From Chaetorhynchus papuensis (lineage: Eukaryota; Chordata; Aves; Passeriformes; Rhipiduridae): a stretch of 64,000 nt of DNA. How positions within the stretch are numbered: position 1 is the first letter of the stretch; every line of letters begins with the position of its first letter. The translations under genes were made by a program, and so were the position numbers. The notes beneath the pieces are model-generated. The model was not told where the DNA came from and did not search any database. It saw only the letters and a list, made by a program, of their open reading frames with translations. This document shows, one piece after another, positions 36,801 to 49,384 of this stretch. Location of the stretch: assembly GCA_013396525.1 (NCBI GenBank), contig VWYX01001215.1:124001-188000 (forward strand). Reading direction: 5' to 3'.

Positions 36801-37620
36801 CTGTGGGGACAGTCTCCTGTATCCACTGTCCTGTGACATGGAGAGGAGGATCCTTTCCTCCTTTTACCCATCCTTTCTGGAGAGTGGATGGCTCGGCCCT
36901 TGGGAGAGCAAGAGGCTCAGGCAAAGGCCTGCATTGGACACTTGTCCCCTTTGGAACCCACTCCCCTCCTCTGCCACCTGTTTCGCAGCTGCACAACACC
37001 ACGGACCCGCCGGGGCCAGGCGCTGCAGACAAAAGCTGGTTCCTCGCCCTGCCGCAGCCTCTCCCGGCGCTCACTCGCTTTAATTAGCCCCATCAAAGCC
37101 GGCTGCGTCTCTCCCTCCTGGAAGGTCGCAGAACATGATTAATTCAGGCACAGAAAACAGCTGCCCCCCGCAGAGAGGGGCCTCTCGATGAGGCCAAAGC
37201 TGTTTCGTCTCCCCCACGCAATAAGGTTGGGGTCTGCAGTCTCTCAACCCCAGCAGCAAGGTTGGGAGCTTCTTTCTCCTGGAACAAAGCTGTGGATGGG
37301 CACAGGCTGTCCCAGGAGCCAGAGGGAATGAGCCAGAGCAATGGCCTCACCGAGCTGTGGGTCTCCCTCCATCCCTCCCATGCTGCTCTGGTCATGGGTA
37401 CTGCCCACAGCCCACACGTGGGTCTGCAGGTGGCACTTCCCCTGAAAAACCTCTGGGTAGTTCAGTGGGTCTGGGCTCAGAACCAGCCCCTCCACGAATG
37501 GGGGTCTATGCGCGAGCCCTGGGGAGATGCAGGGGATGCTCCAGCTGCTCCCTGCACCAGATTTCTCCAGCTGGTCTTCCCTGCTCCCACATGTAAAGAG
37601 CCCAGGGTGGCACACACCAT
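33819..37620. other. Intergenic region, TMEM74B and PSMF1 3' ends (convergent)
   Basis: No gene recognised. ATTAAA signals at 34676-34681 and 34693-34698 could end the TMEM74B transcript. A purine-rich tract lies at 35320-35395. A short AT-rich segment at 37075-37145 has TTTAATTAG, CATCAAAGCC and GATTAATT motifs. No other features seen. Confidence 0.55.
34676..34681 (+). terminator. Candidate poly(A) signal of TMEM74B
   Basis: ATTAAA, with a second ATTAAA at 34693-34698, about 860 bases after the TMEM74B stop. They are the first common signals downstream of the gene that I noticed. Confidence 0.35.
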
Positions 37621-37990
37621 TAACACAGCTTTATTAACTGCATTTGTAGGCAAAGATGTTTTAAAAGGAAAAAGCCTTTTGGGAAAAGGGAGAGATGGGG
37701 GGATCCCTTGCCCCTTTTTATTTCTGCCAACGCAGCTGCGTGCAGTGTTCCAACAGCACTCAATGCCCTGGAGAGGCAATTACTGCAGGAGCAGGGCTGG
37801 GCTGTTCTCCACTTCATTTTCCTAATACACTTACATCGTCTTGGAAAAACGCTGCTGCTCACGGGAAGGTACAAAGCGAGTTCCCAGCGTGGAATCTCTG
37901 CCTCTGGAAGGGCTCTGGGGCTTCCCCTTGCACAGTAGGGAACACAGGGGGACACCCCAGTAAGCACCAGCTCAGCAGTGTTGTCAGGTT

Positions 37991-37996
37991 TTTATT
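37991..37996 (-). terminator. Candidate poly(A) signal of PSMF1
   Basis: TTTATT (AATAAA on the minus strand) about 1.0 kb past the PSMF1 stop. Further copies lie at 37717-37722 and 37630-37635, so the 3'UTR could be 1.0 to 1.4 kb long. Confidence 0.45.
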
Positions 37997-39004
37997 TCAG
38001 TCTCATGAACATCCTTCTAACAGATCAAACCACGAGAAGAAAAACAGCGTGAGCCCCTGACAGGAGAGATGAGTTGCGGGCCCAAAATCAACTGAGCTGG
38101 GGAATCTGTGGGGAAGGGAGGTTGCTAGAGAGAGCTCAGGAGCCTGAGCCACACAGACCTCAGCCATTCTCCCCAAGCCAGCCAGGCAGAGCCACACACA
38201 AGACTGACAGCAGGAAAACGTGTTCTAGAAACCTCTTCTGCAAAGCTCCCTCCCTCTTACCCCAGACTCCTGCAGTGCCCAGTGGGCACCCCTCACCACA
38301 CTGCCTGCAGGGCTTCACAGACACCCCAGGAATGAAAAACACCACGGCTGCAGGAAAGAGAGGGGGCAAGGTGAGCCAGGAATTCAATCTATGTCTCTTC
38401 TCATGCACATCAAAGGCTTTTCTGGTGCTGCTCTTCAAAGCCAGCAGGCAAAGCCATAATCCCAGCTGGTGCTGGGGGTCTGCCCATGGAGACCCCGTGG
38501 GTTGGGCTTTCCAGCCCTTCAATCAGTGCCTTGCTCAGATACAGAGCAAGAGAGAAACCCACTCTGTGGGGAGCCCACTCCGGCTGTCCCCTTCACAAGT
38601 TTGCTGTGGTTTCCTGCAGAGGAGCAGCAAGGAGCCAGCTCCCTCCTCACACCCACCACTTGTGGGACCCCAGCAGCAAGCTCTGCCACCCCAGAGAAGC
38701 AGAGGAGAAATCCCACAACACCCAGGCCGCTCACAGAGTGCCGCACCCCACGCTCCCACCTTGCTGGATGCAAATGGCCAGGCACCCTCAGAGGAGCAGG
38801 GAAAGAAATGACCTACTACTGCCTCCTCTTCCATTCTGCAAACATGGAAGCCTTTATAGCTGATGGGACACATGGGAATGTGACCCAAAACGGAGAGGAG
38901 GAAAATGCTGCTGGAAAGATGTACGCCCATCAGACGAGGAGTGAAGAGGCAAAGTGCCCCTGCTTCCCAGAAGACTTGTTTGTGAGCAGCCACGTGGTGA
39001 CTCC

Positions 39005-42000
39005 TCACATGAACATGTCGTCGTAGCCTGGAGGGGGAAGGTGGTCAGGATCCGGGCTGGAAAGAAATTCAGAGCAGAGTCAAACAGGAGTGAGAGCTCA
39101 GGCCTGCAGCAACAGGGATGAGCTGGGATCCAGTGGCAGGCTGGAATACCAGCACGGCCAAGGACCTACCCGGGTCGCCCAACTCCTAATGGGCTAAAGG
39201 GATCAAATCTGGCGCCTGGTGGAACAGCTCCTGGGGGAAGCCGGCCTGGGATGCCCGACGATGGGTCAATACCAGGGTGCGGGAAGCCAGAGTGGAGAGG
39301 GTCCACAATCATTCCCCCACTCCGACCTCTGCAGAGAGAAAAGGCAGAGAAGGAGATGAGATTGGCACTGGAAAGAGAGAACTGCAGAAGAAATGCTGAG
39401 CATGGGAACACGGGAATAACCTGGCATGCGGGAAGGAAAGCTCCCAGGACCAGCCAGTGAGGCAGCCCATGGCAGAAAGACAGAGAGCCCTGCAGAGAAT
39501 CCCAGAATTGTTTGCGTAGGAAGAGACCTCAGAGCTCATCTTATTCCAACTCCCTGCCACAGGCAGGGACATCTTCCACTAGACCAAGTTGTCCCAAGCT
39601 CCATCCAATCCTGAACACTTCCAGTGACAGGGCAGCCACAGCTTCTCCGGACAACCTGTGCCAGGGTCTCATCACCCTCACAGGGAAGAACTTCTTCCCA
39701 ATATCCAATCTAACTTGGCCCGCTGCCAGTGGGAAACCATTGCCCTTTGTCCTGTCACTTCAGGCCCTTGTCCAAAGTCCCTCTCCAGCTCTCCTGGAGC
39801 CCCTCTAGGAACTGTAAGGGGCTCTAAGGTGTCCCTGAGGCCTTCTCTTCTCCAGGCTGAACAGCCGCAGACCTCTCAGCCTGTCTCCACAGCAGAGGTG
39901 CTGGCTGTTCCCTCAAGAAGAACCAGACCTGCCGGCCCTCGCTGCAGACCCATGTTCCATCCCTGCTTCCCGTCCTGCCCTGCGCGGTGTCGCAAGAGCC
40001 GGCTGGGCTCCCACAAGCCTTTCCAAAGAGCTGCCTGGAAGTCATTTGCTGACCACGGCGGCTCCTCGGAGCTGCCCCACGCTGCGAGTGCCATTCCTCA
40101 CGGTCGGCTTTGTGCAAATGCGGCTGGAGCCTCCGGACACCGCTGCCATCATACAAGTCATTAACAACCGTGTTAATGAGTTCCATTAGGCTGGAACGGC
40201 TGCCCAAAGTGCCCCAGGACAGCCAGGTCCCAAGAGCATTTTCCTGGGAGTCTGGGTCTCCAGTCCTGGCGCTGGCAGGTGTCAGCACACGAATCTGCTT
40301 CCATTTACCATCTTTTTTTGTCATTTACAGAGAAATCTCTGATGAAGGGCTGGAGGCACCAAGAGAAACAGGGACACCCCCCCGCAAAATGAATCCCCTC
40401 TCCTTGTGCGATCGGGTTTCCTTCCAGTCCCCCCAGCTCCAGGCCTCTCTTTCCAGCTGAGCAGGGACATTTTTAGCTGTCCCTTTTCTAGCCAAACCCA
40501 TGGAGAACCAAGTCTTGCAAAAGGGGAAAAAATGCCACCCCCCACAGGAGAGTGGTTCCAAAGAGGAGACTCCTCTGGGCTGCAGGACACTGCGCAATGA
40601 CACCACAAGCTGGTTATTGTCTGACTGTGTGCTTTTAACTGGAGCGGAAGATAACAGGTTCTCCTTGCCTGACCAAACCAAATATCAAGGATGTATCTGT
40701 GAAGCTCAGTCTCCCAGACAGCCCAGCCTCTGCCCAGGCTTTCTCCAAGTGCCTCAAACAGCCGGGAGGCTTGCAACAGGACCTGAGAATCTGTGAACTC
40801 GGCTTTCAGCCTCCCCTTCTGCAGACTGCTGGGCTGGAGACACAGCAGCTGGTACCGGTTTAAATTAGAGGCTTACATTCACTTAACGACGTATTCAGCT
40901 TTGATTTACTGCAGGAATTACTGTGTGTTAAATGAATACAAGCTGATTATTAAACAGACGCAGATTGCAACCTATCATCTATGCAAGAGACGGGATCTTA
41001 TTACAATATTAGAACCATATTGAGCTTCAGCAACTGTCAATTGGTCCCTCACAATTTGCACCGAGCAACTGTCCCATCACCATCCCCACTCAGAGACACT
41101 TGGCTAGATGCTGTTCCAGTGGTCTCCAACCACCCCACACCCCCCAAAGGCAGAGTAGGGTGTGCTTCAAGAGCCATACTCACCCAAAAGGGTCCAGGTC
41201 TTCCCCACCAACAGCAAAGGGGCTCAAGGGGGAAGGCCTGAAATACAGAACACAGCAAGATGTTCAGGGAAGGGCAGAGAAGCTGCATGGAGCTGTGCCC
41301 ATGGGTGCTCTCCCATGGCAAACAGTGCAGCACCTGGAGGTCCCTGGGACCTGTGGGACCCTGTGTGAGGGGGCTGCCATTGGGAGCCATCCCAGGCCCA
41401 GGACACAGCATTCCCTGCTCCAGGGTCTTGCTGGATGAGGACACTGATGTGTGTGGCAACAGCTCGCTGAGATAAAGGGAGCCCTGTTGCTCCCACTGCT
41501 TCGAGCAGGAGCTGTCCATATATACCAGGAATTTCCATGCCAGGGGATCCCTAAGAAGTTCTGGGCTAGGCCAGGCTCTCCAGCATGTCCCAGCCCAGTC
41601 ACAGTCCCACTTCTAGGAGTGTGGAGACAGTGGGGTGGTGGGCCTGCAGCCAGCTGAAACATCTCCCTGTCAATAATCCATGCCAGTAACATGGTTTCAG
41701 AGCAGTGCCCAGCTCCAGCCTGCCTTCCCAGGCCTCCCCACGGCGCCTCTTGCACCCTGAGTGGCAGAAGACAGCACTGGGGTGACACACAAGCCAGATG
41801 TCCCAGCTGGTCCCCAAGAGATGGCAGAGCCGCTGCAGTGTCTCTTGACTTCCAGCCAAAGGGCATCACAGCATGTGTGTGAGAGAGGGGGGAACCCGCC
41901 TGCCACCTACAAGGAATGACTGGAAGGGGCCAGGAAGGGATGGCAAAGCAGGTGCCATGTGTCCCCTCTATCCAGCATTGCCAGCAATGGTTCCAAGGGG

Positions 42001-45000
42001 AAAGTGGGGTCAGGAGAACAAGAAGAGGAAGCCTTGTACCCCACCCTGGCTGGGTGCACCTCTGGTGTCCCAGCCACACAGTGGCACTGTCCTTCCCACT
42101 GGTGTCCTTGCTCTGCCATCCCCGACAGTTCCTCAGCCAGCACAGAGCAGGGCCACTCTCCTTCACCCCACACCTCGCCTGCCAGCCCCAGACCCTGCTT
42201 GCTCCCTCCTGGGTCTGTCAGTCCAACACACAGCTCCAGAACAGCCCATCCCTCTCCGGCAACCAAATCAAACCCAAGTGTCCAGGCTGATCCAGCTGGG
42301 AAAGGTCTGGATCCTTTACACTCCCCATCCCACGTGTGCGAGATGGGGACCTGATGTGTAGTTTAGGGAGCTGTGCCAGGACCACATCCCCTCTGACAGG
42401 GGCCTCTCAGCAGCCACATGCTCTTTACTCACCTGGATGGGGCCCTTGTGCCCATTGGCTGCCGGGGAGGGAGCCGGAGCGGGTCCTCATCCCAGTGTAC
42501 ATCCCTTCTGGACTCAGGCTCCTTTTCAGCTTTTTCTGCAGGGCCCCTGAGGGGAGCAATGATGCCTGAAGCGATCCTTGTCCTCAGCTCCTCGGTGTTC
42601 TTGTACACCCTGCGGCCAAGGAGAGGGAAGGCAGTGGGCTGGGGTGGCCACGGCACCAAGACATGGGGTGCTGGACAGGCTGCAAGAGGCATGAGGAGGA
42701 GACAGACAAGCCCAAAGTGTCCCTGGCACAAAACATGTCCCCTGCTGGCAGCACAGAGGGGACAGGAAGTGGTAACAGCACACAGGGGCACCAAAGTCCT
42801 CACCCCATTTCAGATGGGCGAGGTGTCACCCAGCCACTCCCTTCTGCTCCAACCCGACCAGTTTGCACTGGAGGAAAGCGCATGACACTGCAGATGTGGC
42901 TGAAGCTGTCACTCTCCTGGGCAGTGTCCACCCAGCACAATGCTCTGGAAATAATTGTGCTGGCCTGGCCTGTTTCCAGGTGGGGTGGCCCTCCCCTAGG
43001 CTCCAACCCATGATCCCACTGTCCTCTAAATCTCTTCTGCCAGCGCAGAGAGAGGCATGGAACAGAGTTCTGGCTGCATTTCAGGGCTGGCCTGGGTTTG
43101 TACTGGGGAGTAAGTCCTCCAGCTCCTCCCAGCCTGATTTCTGACCCCCTCTCCATGCCAGTAGGATACTTTCTCCTGCAGAAAATACCAGGAAACTGAG
43201 ATTACTTGTGGAAATCGTCCAGGTGCTCTGGGTTGATGTAGTCGGCCACCGCCAAGGTCACATCTGCCACCTTCTGAGAGCTGCGATCCTGGAAAAACGC
43301 AGGTGAAGCAGAGTGAGCAGCCTGGCAGAGCTGGGAATGAGGGACAGAGAAGCTACAACAACTGCCCCAGGCTTGGGATACAAAGAATGGGGCTCACCTG
43401 CTTCCCACCACGTCCCTGTGCTGTGCCTGAATCCCCAGGAGCAAACCCCAGTACGCAGCACTGTTTTCCCTGCTCCCTCTCCCCAGTTCAGGCTGCAAAG
43501 GGTGAAACACTGAGCAAAGCCACCTGGAGCAGGTGCTTGTTGGGGGCTGCAGAGAAGTCCTGAGCTGGGAAAGGGACAGAAGCAGGGCAGCTCCTAGGCT
43601 GGAGTGTTCAAGGCCAACTGTCCCACTGCCCTGACACAGCCAGGGTTTGACCAGCTTCATGCTGGGCCACATCTTCTGCCACACAAACACCCCGTGGGTC
43701 TGCCCCATCCTGAGGGACAAACACCACTTCCAGGCAGAACAAGCAAAAGCAAACATTTAAGAAATTACCCCTGGTGTTCTTTTCAGCCAAAGGGCCCCAA
43801 ACCCCCTGGGCCTCGCGGGTGCTCACCATGACATTGAGGATCATACTGTCCTCCACCATGATGGCCTTCAGCAGCAGCTCGTGGGCATCGTCTGTGGACT
43901 TGTAGCGCAGTGTATACACCTCCTTGTTGGCTTCCCAGCCGGCAGGCAACAGCTCTGACTTCCTTTCATCAGGACCTGGCTGCAATGGAACAGACAGGCT
44001 GCCGAGACCCTGCCCAGGAGCCCAGCATGACCTCCTAGGGCTGGGGGTCTTGTCTTGGCTGCACAGTGAGATCCAGGAGGGAACTGAGGTCTCTGGGAGG
44101 GGATCCCTCAATGTCTTCTGGGTTTTGACAGCACAAGCAGGACTGTATTTCCTACAGGCTGGCCCTGCCTGCTTGCCAGCCTCCCACAGCATCCATGTGC
44201 TGGAACAAGAAGGACATGACCACCCTTTGCTGAGCAGGAGGAGGTAACAAATACCCAGATGGGAAACAATGCTCTTCCCTGCCAGACACCTCTCACCTCC
44301 CCAGCAAGACACAGAGCTGTCTGAGGCACAGGGGAAGGCTATCATCATATTTTCATATCTGTCCCAGCCCCACATCAGTGCTGCTGGGGGGCCCTGCCCT
44401 ACACTGTCCCCTCCTCTGGTACTGGGGAAGGTTCTCTGCCATGACAGTGTCCTGCGCCCCCATTACTCCCCAACACCACATCAGGCACTCTCCCAACACC
44501 CATCAGGATCCCAATTCAGTAGACCCCCCACCTTAGCACTGGGTCCAGAACCAGACTGGCCCCCCACTCCAGTATTGCCCCAGTACATTTCCTCCTCAGC
44601 ACTGCACTAGACACCTCCCTTTTATTACAGAGTTCTGCCTCAGCACCAAGCTCCACTTAGCACTATACTAACTCCCTTCCCGAAGTCATAATAATCACAC
44701 CAGCAACAGGATTTCCCATCCTGCGACATCCCATAGACCACCCCCAGCATCGGGACCCTCGGCGCCCCCACTACCGGGATCCTCTCGGCACCGCCATCTC
44801 CCCAAGAGCGGGACCCCCTACAGCACCGGGAACCCCAAACGCCAGGACACCCCCAGCCCCGCAGCCACCCGCTCCGACCTCCACGGCAGCACTGAGGCCC
44901 CTCGGACCCCGCACCGGCCCGGGTGCCCCCAACACCGCCGGCGCCGCGCGGTTCCCCCGGCTCCGGCAGCAGTCGCCGGGCTTGGCCGCACGCCGCCGGC

Positions 45001-45207
45001 GAGCGGCGCTAGGAAAGGCCGGGGCTTCACCGCGGCCTACTAGGCCTCCGCGACGGCGCAGCGCGGCTCGACCCGTACCTGGTCGCCGGTGCCCAGGCAG
45101 CGGTAGCCGTGCCGGACCAGCTCCCAGTGGATGCCACAGACCAGAGCGTCCTGCGGGCGGGAGATGACGGCCCTTGCTAAGGCGTAGAGGGGCTCCAGCC
45201 CCGCCAT
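39005..45207 (-). CDS. PSMF1: Proteasome inhibitor/regulator subunit PI31 (7 coding exons)
   Basis: PI31 binds the 20S proteasome and FBXO7, acting as inhibitor in vitro and as transport or assembly factor in cells. Exons in transcript order: 45079-45207, 43827-43979, 43206-43288, 42433-42609, 41184-41237, 39170-39328, 39005-39056. The phases close exactly, giving 268 aa (human 271). The N-terminal FP domain (about 1-150) shows MAGLEPLYALARAVISRPQD, KSELLPAGWEANKEVYTLRY, KAIMVEDSMILNVM, VADYINPEHLDDFHK and YKNTEELRTRIASGI. The Pro/Gly-rich C-terminal region contains VGGEDLDPF, GGMIVDPLHSGFP, IDPSSGIPGRLPPGAVPPGA and DPDHLPPPGYDD. The chain ends M-F-M, where mammals have the proteasome-binding M-Y-L. 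The start is the ATG in AGCCATGG context. Confidence 0.97.
39496..39900 (-). mobile_element. CR1 LINE fragment (minus orientation) in PSMF1
   Basis: AGAATCCCAGAATTGTTTGC, GTAGGAAGAGACCTCAGAGC, CTTCCACTAGACCAAGTTGT and CAGGCTGAACAGCCGCAGAC through CTCAGCCTGTCTCCACAGCAG are CR1 blocks in reverse complement. It lies in the intron between PSMF1 exons 5 and 6. Confidence 0.9.
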
Positions 45208-45300
45208 GGCTGCTCCGGGCCGGGGCGGAGCCGGGGCCGCACCGCCCCTCACTAGAGGGCCCCCGTCCGCTGCGCAGGGCCCGGGCCGCCTCCTGAGGCC
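44840..45300 (-). promoter_or_regulatory. CpG island, PSMF1 promoter
   Basis: Dense CpG sequence surrounds the PSMF1 start codon (45207), with a GC-box-like GGGGCGGAGCC at about 45221-45231. No TATA box is visible, which fits a housekeeping gene. The island stops abruptly at the CR1 copy that begins near 45320. Confidence 0.7.
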
Positions 45301-45319
45301 ACAGGGCCAGTGACTGTTC

Positions 45320-45772
45320 TTTTGTGGTCGGCGCTGTTGAGGCTTCTCGAGTTCTGGGGTCCGTTTCGGGCCCCCGAGGACAAGAAGGACATTGAGGGGC
45401 TGAAGCGTGTCCAGAGAAAGGGATGGAGCTGGGGAAAGGGCTGGAGCACCAGAACCAGATGGGGAGCCAGGGGGGCTCAGCCTGGAGAAAAGGAGGTTCA
45501 CGGGGGACCTTCTCTCTCTCTCTACAACTCCCTCACAGGAGGATGCAGCCAGGTGAGGGTCGGGCTCTGCTCCCAGGGAACAAGGGACAGGACAAGAGGA
45601 AACAGCCTCAGGTTGTGCCAGGAGAGGTTTGCTTTGGCTATTAGGGAAAATTTCTTCATCGAAAGGCAGCCCAGGGGGTAGTGGTGGGCTTGGTTGTGCT
45701 GGGGCAACAGTTGGACTCAATGATCTAAGAGGGTTTTTCCAACCTAAAGGATTCCATGATCCTGTGAAGGGT
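45320..45772 (+). mobile_element. CR1 LINE fragment (plus orientation) beside PSMF1 promoter
   Basis: CCCCGAGGACAAGAAGGACA, TTGAGGGGCTGAAGCGTGTC, CAGAGAAAGG, ATTAGGGAAAATTTCTTCAT and GTTGGACTCAATGATCTAAG are CR1 3' blocks in sense. The 3' end ATTCCATGATCCTGTGA is intact. About 450 bp. It starts roughly 110 bases upstream of the PSMF1 ATG, so it borders or is part of the promoter, in the orientation opposite to PSMF1. Confidence 0.93.
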
Positions 45773-48700
45773 CTCTGCCCAACACCATCCAGCAGCCTCC
45801 AGGTTAGTCACTCTGAGCCTCCTTCCCTGCTCCTAGCTCTTTCTTGTTGTCAGAAAAGCATTTGAGTCCATGCAGGGTCTGCTTGTGCTGCCATAGCAAG
45901 CCTTCACACTGACACCAAAGGCACCAAAGCACCAAACAGCCATTGACGGGTTTATTTCATCCCTTCCATAACTCCCTTCACTGAGTCAGTGTTTATAACA
46001 GCTAAATTCTATTAAAGTTGCCACTGAAAGGCATTCAGGGGCTTTTTTTCCTTGCCCCTGGGCCAGAGCCAGTGTCCTCTGTGTGGCTGGCAGGAGGCTG
46101 GGGCTCGGGACAAAGCCAGGGAACACCATCATCTGCTGCTTTCCTAATCTGAGCTTCAGCTCCTTGGGGATGCTCATCTTGACTTCATTATGCGTCAATT
46201 AATTAACTTGCACTGCTCGCTCTTTCCATTTTCCTCTCAAGAAGTCACTGAGGCTGAACAACCGACCACAGCCCCGCAGGTCCCGTGGGAATCACCACCA
46301 GGAGACACCACACCTCCTGCCATACTCTGACACTCCTGTCTTCAGGGAAGACAGCTGGACTCATCAGGAAAGCTGCTGCAGATTTTCCACAGGGCCAAGA
46401 TTTCAGCACAGGAGCTCCATGAGGGAGGCATCAGATGGGGATGAGTTGGGAACAGCAGGAAATGCCTCAGCCAGAGCTTCTCCATTGCTGAGATGTGATT
46501 CAGAGCAGCAGCAGCATTTCTACCCCAAGGCTCGGCTCACTCCCGGGCAGCAGCTGCGGTTTCAGGCTTTGATGGCATCCACATTTCACTTTCCCAGCAC
46601 AGCCTGGCCCTGGGTGGGCCAGGCGGCTACCAGTGGCTCCAGTTGAATGCCCACTTGTGAGGCAGAGTTTGAAATCATAGGTCTCTCTCCAGAAACCTGA
46701 TCCAGAATCCTGTATCCCAGTGCCGCTAATGGACTCCCCTTACATTCCTGCACAACTGCTGCAGGTGCAGGAGCACAGGGTGTTTGGGATTGGTGGCATC
46801 AGGAGCTGTCGGTGTCTTGGCAGGATCACACAGAAGCTCTGCTGAGTGCTTGCCAAGCTTTCCATTTCCCATCCAAATTGCTGCCATCCCTGTTCACCCA
46901 CCATCCGCTCCCCACCCTCTCACCCCTCAGTACGTGCTCCCATCCAGCCCTCAGCTTGTCCTCCTGTGGCTTCACCTCCATATTCATCCTTAATTTATTT
47001 TCCCACACTGTGTTGTGTCAGCTGCCCTGGACCGCTCTTGAGAAGTGACTTTTGGTGCCAAGTCCCTGTTGGCCTGATCAGCCCCTCTGTGGGCACGGCA
47101 GTGAGGAAAGCAGGATGCCTCCACGCATCCCCTCACTGCAGGACCCTCCTGGGAGCCAGGCCCCTGCCATACCTGAGCCCATGGCCCTGGGGCTGACTGC
47201 CACTACATCAAAGCTGTTATTCCAGCGCCCACGGTGCCATGGTGGCATTGCCTGACTCCCCATTGTCTCCTTCCTCTGCTCCCGTGCTTTACTTGCTCCA
47301 TGGCTCATTGATGATGAAAACCACTGGCCACATGAAAGCAGCCCCCTAATGTGAGGTAGGGGCCTGTGAACTGCGTGGGAGGTATGGAGAGCCTGGCCCT
47401 GGCTGGAATCAACAGCCAAGTCACTAACGAGGTGATGAGGATTGCAGAGCTGGCGCAGTTGTGCTGCACGGCCAGTGCATCACAGCGGCTGCCGGGCACG
47501 CTGGTGCCATCATCGGAGCAGCCATGTCCTTTTTGTGACTGCTGGAACACAGCTGGGAGCAGGAGTGATGCTGTGAGAGCTGAGCGAAGCCCTCAGAGCA
47601 GCCAGTGTCCCCATGCCTCGCACGTGTTCGTGACGATTCACGCCCAGCTCTTGCACCAAGGAAGCTGCCCTTGGCCGTTTTCCTCCCACTTTTACCCAGG
47701 AACATGATCCAGGAACAACATGGAGGTCTGCTCCCTGACAGAGCACGGATGGGGGTGATGTCCCAGGGGAGGCGGTAGCTGGAGCTATCCCAGCTGGACG
47801 GCGGTGCTTGGAGCAGGTAGAAGGCTACATCAGCCGGGGTCACCTCCGTCACACAAACCGCAGACTCCCCTGACCTTCATACTTTCCCACTGCCTCACTG
47901 CTCCCGTTGCATGCGCCCACTGTGGTGTCGTAATGAGCAGAAGAGGAAACAGATTTCCCAACCGCCCGCCCCGCTGGCAGCCCATGAGCCCTCTGTGCTG
48001 GGAATGGCAGCCAGCACGGCCAGGGCAGCTGGCTCACCCTTGTGCTGTGCTGTGCTGTGCGTGCTGGGTATGACCCGGAGTCTCACAGGAGAAGGCAGAG
48101 AGGGGCCGTGGATAATCCCTGGCTGATGTTCAGGTGTTGCAGGCTGCTGCTTCCCTTGGGGTCAGGTCACTGCTGCTCCTGTCCCATGCATCACCCAGGG
48201 CTGGGTGACGGATGGCGCTGCCATGTTTTCTTCCAGAGTCCCTGTCCTGCTCCATGCAGGCAGCAGTTTCCTAGCACACAGTGGGAGGGAAAGATGGGAT
48301 CCCCCGCTGCACAGCAGGGAGAGCCAGCATCACTGGAGTAGCTCCTCCACAATCTGCTCAATGCCTCAGGGCTTACTGGCTCATAAGGAGCCACCTGATT
48401 GTGACTGAAATCACCAGTGCCAAGGGACATGGACTGGGACAGGACTTCCTGGAATGGGCTTTATCCCTCACTGCCATCATTGCCTTGAGAGGGGAGGTAG
48501 TCACTCCATGAAAATTTGGCCTCCCCTTCATTTCCCCTAAATTCAATTCCAGGGAAAGATGACACTGAGGCAGGAGAAAGGGGTTTTTTCTCCGGGAAAG
48601 AAATGCAAACCACATGCAGGCAGGCTCGGGCAGGAGGAGGGACTGGGGCTGCAAGAGCCGGCACTCAGCAGCGAGGCCGAGCTAAAGTCAATTAGTGCTT

Positions 48701-49340
48701 CAGGACTCCAAACACGCCCGAGTGCTGTGCTTTGAGCAGGCATGATCCCTGTCGGAGAGAAGCTGCCAGTGGGGTTTGAAAATAATTAGGAAACCCAGAA
48801 CCCCAGTGCTTCCCAGAAAAGCCTGTTAGTTCTGCGGTGGAAACCTTGCTTGCAGGGAGTGCATCGCACAAACAGAGTCGTGACTCATCAACTGGATGGA
48901 GCTAAACTCCATTTTTCGGAGGTCAACATGCTCAAGTCCTAATGAGCTTTACCCTTGGTAGGGCTCCTGTGCTCCCTTTGTCTGCCTGAATTCTAGGGAT
49001 GCCTAGCACACCTGAGAGTAATGGGGAACCGTTTCAGGGGATGTATTTCATCCAGAGACACCAAGAGCTTCGAAGAGGGCAGTGGTGATGGGGAAACTGA
49101 GGCACAGAGGGTTCAAACCACCAGCCCACTGCCTCCAGCCAGAGTTTGCACCCCACTAGCCCCATCCCTGCAGCCTGGGTGGACACTGCCAACCCCTGCT
49201 CTTGGGGGATCTCAGCTGTGAATACGAGCGGGCCAGGACAGCCTTGGAGGAACAAAACAAGACAATCAATCACCCTTGCTTCATCCCGCCCCAGTCTGCA
49301 TTGTGCGGAGCCTGAGGGACTCCACATCAAAGCGAGAGCA

Positions 49341-49384
49341 GCTGGCTGCCGGGGTGTCCCAAGCTGGCTGCCGGGGTGTCCCAG
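49341..49384. repeat. Direct 22-bp duplication
   Basis: GCTGGCTGCCGGGGTGTCCC followed by AA is repeated immediately at 49363 with a single final difference. Two copies only. Confidence 0.9.

Noticed and set aside
38074..38811. 245-aa plus-strand frame
   Set aside because: Lies antisense in the PSMF1 3'UTR; Ser/Pro-rich with no family resemblance.
41264..42166. 300-aa minus-strand frame
   Set aside because: Falls in the PSMF1 intron between exons 42433-42609 and 41184-41237. The exons flanking it join in perfect phase without it.
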